Assembly (NCBI GenBank): GCA_963697285.1
Contig: CAVONI010000011.1
Location: 372,001 to 436,000, forward strand
Direction of reading: 5' to 3'
Length of the DNA stretch: 64,000 nt
DNA from: JAEUQQ01 sp963697285
GTDB taxonomy: Bacteria > Acidobacteriota > Vicinamibacteria > Vicinamibacterales > JAFNAJ01
The translations under genes were made by a program, and so were the position numbers. Positions 35,119 through 42,925 of this stretch are shown here, piece by piece; position 1 is the first letter of the stretch; the number at the start of each line of letters is the position of its first letter. The notes beneath the pieces are model-generated. The model was not told the origin of the DNA. It did no database searches and saw nothing but the letters and a program-made list of their open reading frames with translations.

Positions 35119-36330
35119 ATGCGCGATTTCCGTCCCTCGACAGTTCTCCCATGGATGCTCGCCGGCGTGATGACCATCGTCTCGGGTGCCGCGCTGGTGG
35201 CTCAGCGCCAGCCGGTGACGCCGATGGTGCCCATGGTGGACGGCAAGTGCCCGCCCGGTACGACCGAGGTGCGCCCCGGCCGCTGCCGCGCGCCGGAATT
35301 CGCGCCCCCCAGCATCATCGACTACAAGCCGCGCACGACGCTGGTGACCGACGCGCACCTGGTGCCGAAGGCGAAGTTCCCGGTGATCGACATCCACAAC
35401 CACAGCACCCAGACGGCCGAGACCATCGAGCGCACGATCGGCGAGATGGACGCGACGGGGCTCCAGATCCTCGTCAACCTCAGCGCCGGGAGCAACCCTG
35501 ACGCGATCAAGCAGAAGGTGGACTTCATCCGGGCGAGCAAGTACCCGAACCGTTTTCGCGTGTTCGCCAACGTCGACTGGGAAGGCGCCGGCGGGCCGAG
35601 CTGGGCCGGGAAGGCCGTGGCGGATCTCGAGCAGTCGGTGAAGAACGGCGCCATCGGCCTGAAGATCTTCAAGAGTCTCGGGCTGACCACCAAGGGCGCC
35701 GACGGCAAGCGGCTGGCCATCGACGACCCCGCGCTGAAGCCGGTGTGGGACACATGCGCGCGGCTGAACATCCCGGTCATCATCCACACGGCCGAACCGC
35801 AGGAGTTCTTCTCGCCGCTCGATTTCCAGAACGAACGGTGGCTGGAACTCGCGCTCTTCCCCGAGCGGCGGAACTACATGCCGGGCCAGCCGACGTTCGA
35901 GCAGTTGCGTGACGAGCGAGACCGCATGTTCGCGGCGAATCCGAAGACGCGCTTCATCGGTGCGCACTTCTCCTACTACGGTCACGACCTCAAGGCAGCC
36001 GGCGCCATGCTCGACCGCCTGCCCAACGTGGTGCTCGAGGTGTCGGCAGTGCTCTACGAGTTCGGACGCGCCCCCCGTGCCGCGCGCGAGTTCTTCATCA
36101 AGTACCAGGACCGCATCCTGTTCGGCAAGGACTCCTACGAGCCGAGCGAGTACCCGTACTACTGGCGGGTGTTCGAAACCGCGGACGAGTACTTCGACTA
36201 CTACCGCGACTATCACGCGTTCTGGAAGCTGTACGGCATGAGCCTGCCAGACGAGGTGCTCAAGAAGGTGTATTACAAGAACGCGCTGCGCGTGGCGCCC
36301 GGCCTGCCGCAGGACGGGTGGCCGAAGTAG
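35119..36330 (+). CDS. Exported amidohydrolase-family protein
   Basis: The 403-residue product starts at ATG 35119 after CAGGAG. It has an N-terminal hydrophobic segment (PWMLAGVMTIVSGAALVAQ), so it is probably exported. The TIM-barrel metal motif is FPVIDIHNHS, followed by VIIHTAEP, FIGAHFSYYG and ILFGKDSYEPSEYPY, matching the amidohydrolase-2 family. The first pair is H-x-H-type (IHNH). The substrate is unknown. It stands alone after the hydroxylase operon. Confidence 0.85.
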   Translation: MRDFRPSTVLPWMLAGVMTIVSGAALVAQRQPVTPMVPMVDGKCPPGTTEVRPGRCRAPEFAPPSIIDYKPRTTLVTDAHLVPKAKFPVIDIHNHSTQTAETIERTIGEMDATGLQILVNLSAGSNPDAIKQKVDFIRASKYPNRFRVFANVDWEGAGGPSWAGKAVADLEQSVKNGAIGLKIFKSLGLTTKGADGKRLAIDDPALKPVWDTCARLNIPVIIHTAEPQEFFSPLDFQNERWLELALFPERRNYMPGQPTFEQLRDERDRMFAANPKTRFIGAHFSYYGHDLKAAGAMLDRLPNVVLEVSAVLYEFGRAPRAAREFFIKYQDRILFGKDSYEPSEYPYYWRVFETADEYFDYYRDYHAFWKLYGMSLPDEVLKKVYYKNALRVAPGLPQDGWPK

Positions 36331-36426
36331 CGCCGGGACCACGGAATTAAGTCGCCACGTCACGCGACATCGTTGCGGCTGATTCCCGCAGTGTCGAGAA
36401 TGGCTCGAAAGGCGGAAGACGACGGC

Positions 36427-36442
36427 AGGCACACACCTTGCG
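36427..36442 (+). promoter_or_regulatory. Sigma-54 (-24/-12) promoter before the PEP-CTERM gene
   Basis: AGGCAC, five bases, then TTGCG matches TGGCAC-N5-TTGCA with the exact GG-N10-GC spacing. It lies about 65 bases before the start codon at 36505. Sigma-54 promoters are a known feature of PEP-CTERM genes under PrsK/PrsR-type control; no prsK/prsR is in the window. Confidence 0.7.
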
Positions 36443-36504
36443 TCACTCTAGTAGTCGGCCTTCGTCACAGCGTGACCAGGTGCCGGAGGTCCGGGAGGAA
36501 TCAC

Positions 36505-37179
36505 ATGGGCGCATCCTGCAGTCGTGTTCCCGGTCCGCTCGTCGTCGTGCATCGCACACTGGTCGGCCTGGCGCTGATGCTGGCGCTCACAGGCTCCGCA
36601 ACCGCGGCAACCCTCTCGTTCTCGGGCGACCTGCGAGCCGACGCCAACATCATCGGCTGCGGCACTGGGTGCACGCTGGATCTCGGGGTCGGGGGCGATG
36701 ACGATGGCACCATTGCCCAGTGGGCAGGACGCGTGGAGAGCTTCACGCTCGCCGGCCCCTCGACGGGTTACGCCATCACGTTCAGCAGCGGCGGCGGCGT
36801 CAATGGCCAGGGCACGGCGATTGCCGCTGGCGGCTTCGCCCCGTACTTGAGCCTGTTCAATGCCGCCGGGGCGTTTCTCGGGTCGACCTATTTCGCTGCG
36901 CTGATTCCACCCGCCTATGATGTGCAGCTCGACTTCGGCCCCCTGAGCGCGGGCACCTATCAGATTGTCATCTCGGCTTGGGAGAACATGTCGTTTGCCG
37001 AGAATCTCGGAACGGGAGCGCTCGCCGATGGCTTGGTAGGTCTTGGCAATCTCTTCCAGGGCGAAGACCTCCACTACGCGTTCGATGTCGTATTGCAGGA
37101 TGCGACGGTGCCTGAGCCAGCGACGATCCTGCTCCTCCTGGGTGGCCTGGGCGCCGCGTGGGCGCGACGGCGATCCTGA
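36505..37179 (+). CDS. PEP-CTERM exosortase-substrate protein
   Basis: The 224-residue product starts at ATG 36505 with GGGAGGAA just upstream. It has a signal peptide (LVGLALMLALTGSATAA), a beta-rich Gly/Ala/Phe-rich mature region and a C-terminal VPEP motif followed by a hydrophobic helix and basic tail (ATILLLLGGLGAAWARRRS). That tripartite end is the PEP-CTERM signal recognised by exosortase, so it is exported and processed at the envelope, probably into extracellular matrix. A conserved Cys pair (GCGTGC) lies near the mature N-terminus. Confidence 0.9.
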   Translation: MGASCSRVPGPLVVVHRTLVGLALMLALTGSATAATLSFSGDLRADANIIGCGTGCTLDLGVGGDDDGTIAQWAGRVESFTLAGPSTGYAITFSSGGGVNGQGTAIAAGGFAPYLSLFNAAGAFLGSTYFAALIPPAYDVQLDFGPLSAGTYQIVISAWENMSFAENLGTGALADGLVGLGNLFQGEDLHYAFDVVLQDATVPEPATILLLLGGLGAAWARRRS

Positions 37180-37340
37180 CGAATTGAGCCTCGCGGCGCC
37201 GACGCGCCAGCAAGCCCCCGCAGCATCCTAGGTCTGACCGGCGCCGCCCCCGCGCCGACCCCGCCCCCCGAAGCTCGTTCACGCGTCTCGCGCCTCGTCT
37301 TGGCATCCGACTGCCGAGGCGAGCGGAAAGGGAGTCTGAC

Positions 37341-37868
37341 ATGAAGCGGACACTGCGGCATCTCGTGACGACGATCGCCATGATTGGCGTCGCCACGGCC
37401 ATCACGATCCTCACCGCACAGCCAGCGAACGCACAGACTCGGGCAGCACTCGTGAAGAACGTCGACGAGCCCGGGCTCGTGCCGTTTTCGCAGACGTTCC
37501 AGATTGGCGTCACGGCCTGTAGCTGCTCCAACTGCTGCTTCGTGAAGACCACGACGATTCCGGCCGGAAAGCGCCTGGTCATCCAGAACGTCTCGGGGTG
37601 GGTTCCGCTGGATGCCGTGGGGAGCCTGGGCTACATCAACGTCGATCAGCGGGACGGGTCCACGTCGACGACGATCCTGACGATCACGCCCGTGTTCCGG
37701 ACGCAGTGGAACGGAGGCGAATACCCCGCGTACGAGTTCAACCAGATGGTGCTGGCGTTCGTGGACGCAGGGAAATGGGCGAGCGTCGGCATCTTCTCCG
37801 GCGTGAACTTCAGCAACTTCCGGACAGGCGTGCTGACCATCAACGGCTACCTGGTGAACCTGCAGTAG
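37341..37868 (+). CDS. Secreted hypothetical protein with a Cys cluster
   Basis: The 175-residue protein has a clear signal peptide (HLVTTIAMIGVATAITILTAQPANAQ, cleavage after ANA). The mature part has a compact Cys cluster, CSCSNCC, followed by beta-strand-rich sequence. ATG 37341 follows AAAGGGAG. I do not recognise a family. The Cys cluster could be a disulfide knot or a metal site. It is in a run of three secreted proteins. Confidence 0.65.
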   Translation: MKRTLRHLVTTIAMIGVATAITILTAQPANAQTRAALVKNVDEPGLVPFSQTFQIGVTACSCSNCCFVKTTTIPAGKRLVIQNVSGWVPLDAVGSLGYINVDQRDGSTSTTILTITPVFRTQWNGGEYPAYEFNQMVLAFVDAGKWASVGIFSGVNFSNFRTGVLTINGYLVNLQ

Positions 37869-37887
37869 CCAGACTCCTGCGACGCCC

Positions 37888-37913
37888 CGGCTCAGGCCAC
37901 CAGCCCTGAGCCG
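37888..37913. terminator. Hairpin between converging secreted-protein genes
   Basis: A perfect 9-bp stem (CGGCTCAGG/CCTGAGCCG) with an eight-base loop sits 20 bases after one stop (37868) and 30 bases after the other (37943). There is no T-run. Confidence 0.5.
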
Positions 37914-37942
37914 CGACGTCGCTCCGAGGCGTGCGGCCGCTG

Positions 37943-38680
37943 CTACGGCGCAGCAATCGGATCGGGTTCGAAGTCGTACGTTCCCGACGGGCCAGGCAGG
38001 CAGAATGGAATCGCGGGATCGCAGGGGACGATCTTCGAGATCGTGAACGCGTCGACGTAGCCGTCAAAGCCCTTCCACCTCGCGTCGCCATAACCGGCGA
38101 CGAGACGCACCCCGCCCCAGACAATCGTCGCATTCGGATGCGCCGCGAGATACACGGCCAGTGACGTCGGCTTCTTGTCGCTGCTCGAGAACCACGTGGT
38201 CGCGCCGCCGTAGGTGCTCCACTGCTGCCATGTATCGCACTGGATCGTGCCGTTGACCGCAGGATCGAACATGAGCATGTCGTCGGCGATGAAGTCGCCG
38301 TCCGAATCGACGTCGAGTCCCACGTACGGTGCTCGCCGGTGCTTCTCGTTGCCCTTGCAGGTCTTCCCTGTCACGTACGTCGTGTAGCTGATGGACCCGA
38401 GCCGGTCGAGCGGCATCGCCCAGTCCAGCCACGAGAGCCGCAGTTGCGCGCCCGCGTCCTTGTCCTTGTCCAGTGACATCCTGACGCTGCCCGCGCCGAA
38501 CTGCGAGAGCCCCGCCACGAACTGCATGTCGGCCCCGTCAGACACCTGGGCCATCCAGCCGGTGGACGCCAGCGACGAGGGCGTCACGAGTGCAATGAAC
38601 GCGGCGGCTGACGCGCCGACGGCGCCAAGCGCAATCATCCCGGCAACGACGAACACCTTCGGTATAACGCAAGTTCTCAT
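37943..38680 (-). CDS. Secreted hypothetical protein with Asp-rich loop
   Basis: The 245-residue protein has an N-terminal signal (VFVVAGMIALGAVGASAAAF). The mature part is beta-rich with a calcium-loop-like segment (GLDVDSDGDFIADD) and several Cys residues (GKTCKGN, IQCDTW, VPCDPAIPFCLPG). A lectin- or jelly-roll-like extracellular fold is possible, but I do not recognise the family. ATG 38680 follows a GGAGG on the minus strand. Confidence 0.65.
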   Translation of the reverse strand: MRTCVIPKVFVVAGMIALGAVGASAAAFIALVTPSSLASTGWMAQVSDGADMQFVAGLSQFGAGSVRMSLDKDKDAGAQLRLSWLDWAMPLDRLGSISYTTYVTGKTCKGNEKHRRAPYVGLDVDSDGDFIADDMLMFDPAVNGTIQCDTWQQWSTYGGATTWFSSSDKKPTSLAVYLAAHPNATIVWGGVRLVAGYGDARWKGFDGYVDAFTISKIVPCDPAIPFCLPGPSGTYDFEPDPIAAP

Positions 38681-38742
38681 GGGGACACCTCCGGAAACGT
38701 GTCACGCTCGACAGGCAATCGTCGCGCGATGCCCGCCAGGTT

Positions 38743-38763
38743 GCCGCAAATTGAAGTTGCGGC
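38743..38763. repeat. Inverted repeat upstream of the secreted-protein gene
   Basis: Arms GCCGCAA and TTGCGGC are perfect, with a seven-base loop. It lies 60 bases upstream of the minus-strand start at 38680, a position suited to an operator. Confidence 0.35.
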
Positions 38764-38790
38764 GCATTCTACCCCGCGCAAACATCAGGG

Positions 38791-38816
38791 ACAGGCATTC
38801 CCCACAGGCATTCCCC
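38791..38816. repeat. Perfect 13-bp tandem duplication
   Basis: ACAGGCATTCCCC occurs twice head to tail, 19 bases beyond the end of the conflict-system fusion gene. It marks the left boundary of the four-gene cassette. Confidence 0.6.
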
Positions 38817-38834
38817 ACATCGCCGAATGCGCAG

Positions 38835-40925
38835 TCACATTGTCAGGCGCATAGCAGGCGGATGGCGTGGGCGGACTTGCACCCGCCCCACCCCTCGGCG
38901 GCTCGCGTCGAGGACCTCGAACGAGAGCGGGCCGATCTCGAACACCTCACCGGGACTCGGGACTCGGCCAAGCTGCGACAGGAGGTACCCTCCAACCGTC
39001 TCGACGCCCTCGGCGGCAAGGTCGACGCCGAGCCGGTTGCGCAACTCGTCAATGCCAGCCTTTCCGCTGAAAGAGAACCCACCGCCCCCATCGTCGATGA
39101 CCGCTTCCCTCACGTCTTCGGTGAAGTCGCCGACGAACACGTCCAGCAGGTCACCCAGCGTCACAAGGCCGGCGGTTCCGCCGAACTCGTCGACCACGAG
39201 CGCCTGACGAATGCGCTGGCGCTGGAAGTCGGTCAGCACGTCCATGACGCGCTTGGTCTCAGGAACGAAATGGGCGGGGCGCATCACCGACGACACCGGC
39301 GCGGATCCGTCGAGATCGACCCGCTTGAGCAGGTCCGTTGCATCGGCGACGCCGCGGATGTCATCAAGGTTGCCGTCGTAGACGGGGATGTGCGAGTGCT
39401 CCTGCTGGCGGAAGACTGCACGCAAGTCGTCGAGCGTCGCGCTGCTGGCGATCGCGATGATGTCGGGCCGTGGCGTCATCACTTCACGGACAAGGGTCTG
39501 GATGGCACGCTGCAATACACTCACGTCGGCGTCGCGGACCGGGGCCACGAGACCCGGAAGATACGCGTACGCGGGGCTGTCAGGGGAGCCGCTGGTCGCG
39601 GCGTTCTCGACGGCTGCGGTCAGGCTCGAGCGGAAACGCTCGCGCTCGCCATCGTCGATCTGCTCGCCGTCGAAGCGGTAACGAAGAACGGCCAGCGTGA
39701 GGAAATCGACCTGATGCTGCTCCTCTGCGATGATCAACGTCGCGGATGGGCGGAGCCCGTGCCGCATCCCGAGTTCGTAGGCCACCCGGGCGCTCGCCGT
39801 CGAGAGATCGGCAATCACTAGGTCGGCGCTCAGTAACTGCTCGAAGATCGATCGTTCGATCAGCCCGGTCGCGATCTCATCGGCACGCATGCACTGCAAG
39901 CCAGCACGTTCGACCGCAGGCTTGACGAGTTGTTGGTAGACGACGTCCATGTCGAGCTTCCGTCCGGTCCGGTAGTCGATCTTGACGCCGAACGGCATCG
40001 ATACAAAACACCGCTTGTTAGTCATGGCGTCTTCCAACGCGATTTCGTAGACGGCACCGCGCAGCGTGCGCAGCGTCACGGCGCTCGCGCGCCCACCGAG
40101 GTCGATGGCCTGCGTCACCGACACCTCGTGCATCGCGCGCCGCTGCTCGGTGCCGACGAGCCAGCGCACTTCAACGAGCGGCGGCGTGGTCGCCGGCACG
40201 GACAGGCGCGACCACGAATCGCGGGGTTCTCGGAAATGAAGACGGTCTGTCTCGAGTTCCACGTCGACATCCACGTGGCCGATGAAAAGGTCGCGCGGCA
40301 GCGCCCAGGCAATCCGGTCGAACCCCTGAGGCGGCGCTGGCAGCACGGCAATCTCCACCCGCCTTTGCAGGAGCGCCGAAGATCCGACCAGCAACGCCAG
40401 CGCGTTCTCGCTCCGCCACACCGACGGAGCGAACCGGTGCGCGGCACCGAGCCACCATCGGGCGATCTCTCGTCCACGCTGGTTGCTGGCCTTGAGGGCG
40501 CGCACCGCCGGCTCGAGGAGCGTATCAACCCTCGTCGCGGCGGCCTCGCCATGCCGCAGGGCCACGGCATTCACCTGCTCCTCGAGTTGCAGCGCAGGGG
40601 GCGAATCGCGATGCGCCTCGGCAGTCAATGCCGCAACACGCTCGAGCAGGGTGCGATCGCGAGCCAAGTTCTCGCGCAACAGGCCGACGACGTCGTGGTC
40701 GAGCACGATGGCGCTGGCGCCTCTCGACTCCACGAGGCGGCTGAACCAGAGATCGGCTTCAGCACCAACATCTGCGTCTGGCACACACTCGAGGCGGAGC
40801 CGTCGCAACAGGTGGGCCTCGACGCGAACCGCGAGGCACGCGGTTTCGGCCAGCAAAACCGCGTATGGACGCGACACCTCCAGCGAACGCAGTCGCTGTT
40901 CGGCTCGATCACGGAAGGTGGCCAT
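38835..40925 (-). CDS. Conflict-system fusion: VMAP-like N-module + TIR-like/NDT-fold domain + CBS pair + CorC_HlyC
   Basis: The 696-residue soluble protein has four parts. Residues 1-300 resemble the N-terminal module of proteins coded beside MoxR-vWA pairs (ETACLAVRVEAHLLRRLRL, VGAEADLWFS). Residues 303-455 have the pattern CFVSMPFG ... DVVYQQLVKPAVERAGL ... ADEI ... ADLVIADLSTASARVAYELGMRHGL, a TIR-like/nucleoside-deoxyribosyltransferase-like fold that may bind or cleave nucleotides. Residues 478-610 are a CBS pair (VMTPRPDIIAI, SHIPVYDGNLDDIRGV, VMRPAHFVPE, ALVVDEFGGTAGLVTL). Residues 615-685 match the CorC_HlyC transporter-associated domain, normally found with membrane DUF21 in Mg/Co efflux proteins, which is absent. 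The start overlaps the vWA stop (TGATG). The CBS part could sense adenosyl ligands or NAD state. Confidence 0.8.
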   Translation of the reverse strand: MATFRDRAEQRLRSLEVSRPYAVLLAETACLAVRVEAHLLRRLRLECVPDADVGAEADLWFSRLVESRGASAIVLDHDVVGLLRENLARDRTLLERVAALTAEAHRDSPPALQLEEQVNAVALRHGEAAATRVDTLLEPAVRALKASNQRGREIARWWLGAAHRFAPSVWRSENALALLVGSSALLQRRVEIAVLPAPPQGFDRIAWALPRDLFIGHVDVDVELETDRLHFREPRDSWSRLSVPATTPPLVEVRWLVGTEQRRAMHEVSVTQAIDLGGRASAVTLRTLRGAVYEIALEDAMTNKRCFVSMPFGVKIDYRTGRKLDMDVVYQQLVKPAVERAGLQCMRADEIATGLIERSIFEQLLSADLVIADLSTASARVAYELGMRHGLRPSATLIIAEEQHQVDFLTLAVLRYRFDGEQIDDGERERFRSSLTAAVENAATSGSPDSPAYAYLPGLVAPVRDADVSVLQRAIQTLVREVMTPRPDIIAIASSATLDDLRAVFRQQEHSHIPVYDGNLDDIRGVADATDLLKRVDLDGSAPVSSVMRPAHFVPETKRVMDVLTDFQRQRIRQALVVDEFGGTAGLVTLGDLLDVFVGDFTEDVREAVIDDGGGGFSFSGKAGIDELRNRLGVDLAAEGVETVGGYLLSQLGRVPSPGEVFEIGPLSFEVLDASRRGVGRVQVRPRHPPAMRLTM

Positions 40926-41935
40926 CAACGCCGCCCCAAAGCCCCGCGCATCGCTCGACGCACTTCCCCAACCGTCGTGCGCTCAGACCAGTGCAGCACC
41001 GTCATCGCGCGGGCGAGGCTCGGCGGCCATCGCCGCGCTTCGTAGGGCACGAGCGCGAGCAACGGGCGACCCGACAGGCGAACGGCGCGCGCGAAGGCCA
41101 TCCACTCGGCCGCAGACGCGCGGTCCTCAGCAATGGCAGGGCCGCCAATTCCCAGGTCGGTAACCATCACAATTGGCGTATCGCGAGGGGGCGGCTGCCA
41201 CGGTTCCACGTGCGTCGCGTTCTCCTGAAACACACCGGCGGCGGGTGTCCGGACGAAGTGGAAGATCGCCATGCGGTCGTCGGTCAGCAGGTCGTCGAAA
41301 TCGCCCAGTATCTGCTCGACATCAGAGCGGTAGGGATCCATGCCGCCGCCGATGTCGGCGAGAACCTGCACACCTCGACGGAGGGTGAAGGTCCGCAGCC
41401 GAGGCACACTGGCAAGCGGCCTCGCTGCCGCGATCAGGGCGACGATCTCCTCGAGGTCGATGTCGCCCTCGTAGACGAGAGTCGCAAGGACGGCCGTGAG
41501 GATCGCTCGCCGCGTCCTGGCCGGGAAGAGGGGTGCCGTCGGCACGAGCGCGACGGCGCCAGGCGACGCAGCCGTGAGCGCCGCACCAGGCACTGTCAGC
41601 CAGGCCGGAAGCTGTTCGGCACCCGATTCCTGGCGTACCTCCCTGGCCCGAGTCCGCCGCTGCGTGAACCGATCGGCAGGGGCGGATGGCGACGGTGTGG
41701 GCGCCATTGGCGGAGCTGGCACGGCCACGGCCCGGTCGGCGGCGACACGCGGCGGCGGCCGCAACATCGCGTCCCTGAGTGATTGCTGCCAGACGCCCAC
41801 TGCCACCGACTCGGGGGCGCCCTCCACCTGCAAGATGCCGAGCATCTGCAGGACGCGGTCCCGAGTCGCCTGGTCGCGCGGTTGGAGGTCGACGGCGGCT
41901 CGGAGCGCGTCGGCAATGGAAATGGCAGACCGCAT
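40925..41935 (-). CDS. vWA-like protein of a MoxR-vWA conflict system
   Basis: The 336-residue protein has a helical N-terminal part, a Pro-rich linker (about 62-90) and a C-terminal von Willebrand A-like domain. The expected metal site DxSxS is replaced by ADIGGGMDP (Asp194), and a second loop is IVMVTDLGIGG. The MIDAS is therefore degenerate. In MoxR-vWA pairs the vWA protein is the substrate or adaptor of the ATPase. It sits three bases after moxR and overlaps the effector gene by one base. A C-terminal basic tail ends in GRR. Confidence 0.78.
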   Translation of the reverse strand: MRSAISIADALRAAVDLQPRDQATRDRVLQMLGILQVEGAPESVAVGVWQQSLRDAMLRPPPRVAADRAVAVPAPPMAPTPSPSAPADRFTQRRTRAREVRQESGAEQLPAWLTVPGAALTAASPGAVALVPTAPLFPARTRRAILTAVLATLVYEGDIDLEEIVALIAAARPLASVPRLRTFTLRRGVQVLADIGGGMDPYRSDVEQILGDFDDLLTDDRMAIFHFVRTPAAGVFQENATHVEPWQPPPRDTPIVMVTDLGIGGPAIAEDRASAAEWMAFARAVRLSGRPLLALVPYEARRWPPSLARAMTVLHWSERTTVGEVRRAMRGALGRR

Positions 41936-41938
41936 GGT

Positions 41939-42910
41939 CTACGGCGCCTGGAGGACAGGGGCCTCCTTGTCGTTCTTCCACAGGACGGCCATCGCCACGC
42001 TGCGCCATGCCGCCGACGCCGGGGTGACCCCGAGGGTGCGGCATGCTTCCAGCGCGTCGAGATACTCCGCCGTGCCTGGCCGGCGTACCCCGGCCCGTAA
42101 CGCGGCAGCGCGCCACGCCATGACCTCGGTCGCGACGTCATGGAGCAGCGGCACCTGGTCTGAACGCACGCCCAACCGGTGCTCGGCGATCGTGACGAAC
42201 CACGCGTCCGTTGGATCGGGCAACTTCAGGGTGACGCAGCGGCGCAGGAACGCGGGGGGCAACTCGCGCTCACCATTCGTGGTGAGCATCAGCAGCACGT
42301 CGCGCGTCCGGACGATGGGGTCGTTCGTGTCGCGCACGGTGAAGGAGCCCGTGTCGAACGGCTCCAGCAGATCGTTCGGGACGTCCGGGTCGGCCTTGTC
42401 GATTTCGTCGAGCAGCACAACGGCGCCGGCCATGGTTCCGCCGACGCCGGGGTTGATCGCGTGAAAGGCCGCCGGCACGATGTGGCGACTGCCGCGTTGC
42501 GCTGCGGAGTGCGGATCGAACCCCCACCACAACGTGCCCGGATCCACGTAGTACTGCCGATCCAGGAGCGGTTGCGCCGGCGTCTGCGCATCGTTCAGGC
42601 GCCGCAGTGTGTCGAACTTCCACAGCAGATCGAGCGCGCGGGTGTGTGACGCAATCGTCTCGCGGAAGAACGCGCGGCCAAGCACGCGGGCGACGTTGAA
42701 GGCAAGGGTCGTCTTGCCCGAGCCCGGCTCACCGCTGAGAAGCAGCGGGCGTCCGGTCGCCATCGCGAGGTTGACGGCCAGGATGATCTCCTCCGAGTAA
42801 ACGTAGACGTCACCGGGCTTTTCGCCGGTCCTGAACGTCACTCGCCCTTCTGCATCAGTGGTCGCGTCTGTGGCCAGGGCTGGATCGAAGTGCGCTCTCG
42901 TGAATTCCAT
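41939..42910 (-). CDS. MoxR-family AAA+ ATPase
   Basis: The 323-residue protein has Walker A GEPGSGKTT (60-68), Walker B AVVLLDEIDKA (DE at 168-169), sensor-1 LMLTTNGERELPPAF and the arginine-finger segment FLRRCVTLKLPDP. These are typical of MoxR ATPases that remodel vWA partners. It lies 15 bases after the TIR gene and three bases before the vWA gene, so one transcript is likely. In conflict systems such ATPases are thought to gate effector activation by ATP hydrolysis. Confidence 0.92.
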   Translation of the reverse strand: MEFTRAHFDPALATDATTDAEGRVTFRTGEKPGDVYVYSEEIILAVNLAMATGRPLLLSGEPGSGKTTLAFNVARVLGRAFFRETIASHTRALDLLWKFDTLRRLNDAQTPAQPLLDRQYYVDPGTLWWGFDPHSAAQRGSRHIVPAAFHAINPGVGGTMAGAVVLLDEIDKADPDVPNDLLEPFDTGSFTVRDTNDPIVRTRDVLLMLTTNGERELPPAFLRRCVTLKLPDPTDAWFVTIAEHRLGVRSDQVPLLHDVATEVMAWRAAALRAGVRRPGTAEYLDALEACRTLGVTPASAAWRSVAMAVLWKNDKEAPVLQAP

Positions 42911-42925
42911 TCGCCTGTCACCCGT

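Noticed and set aside
33552..35177. 541-residue minus-strand frame
   Set aside because: Antisense to the hydroxylase large subunit, whose motifs and overlap with its partner are clear.
37290..37310. TGGCAT...TGCC as a sigma-54 promoter before the 37341 gene
   Set aside because: GG-to-GC spacing is one base short and the -12 element is poor.
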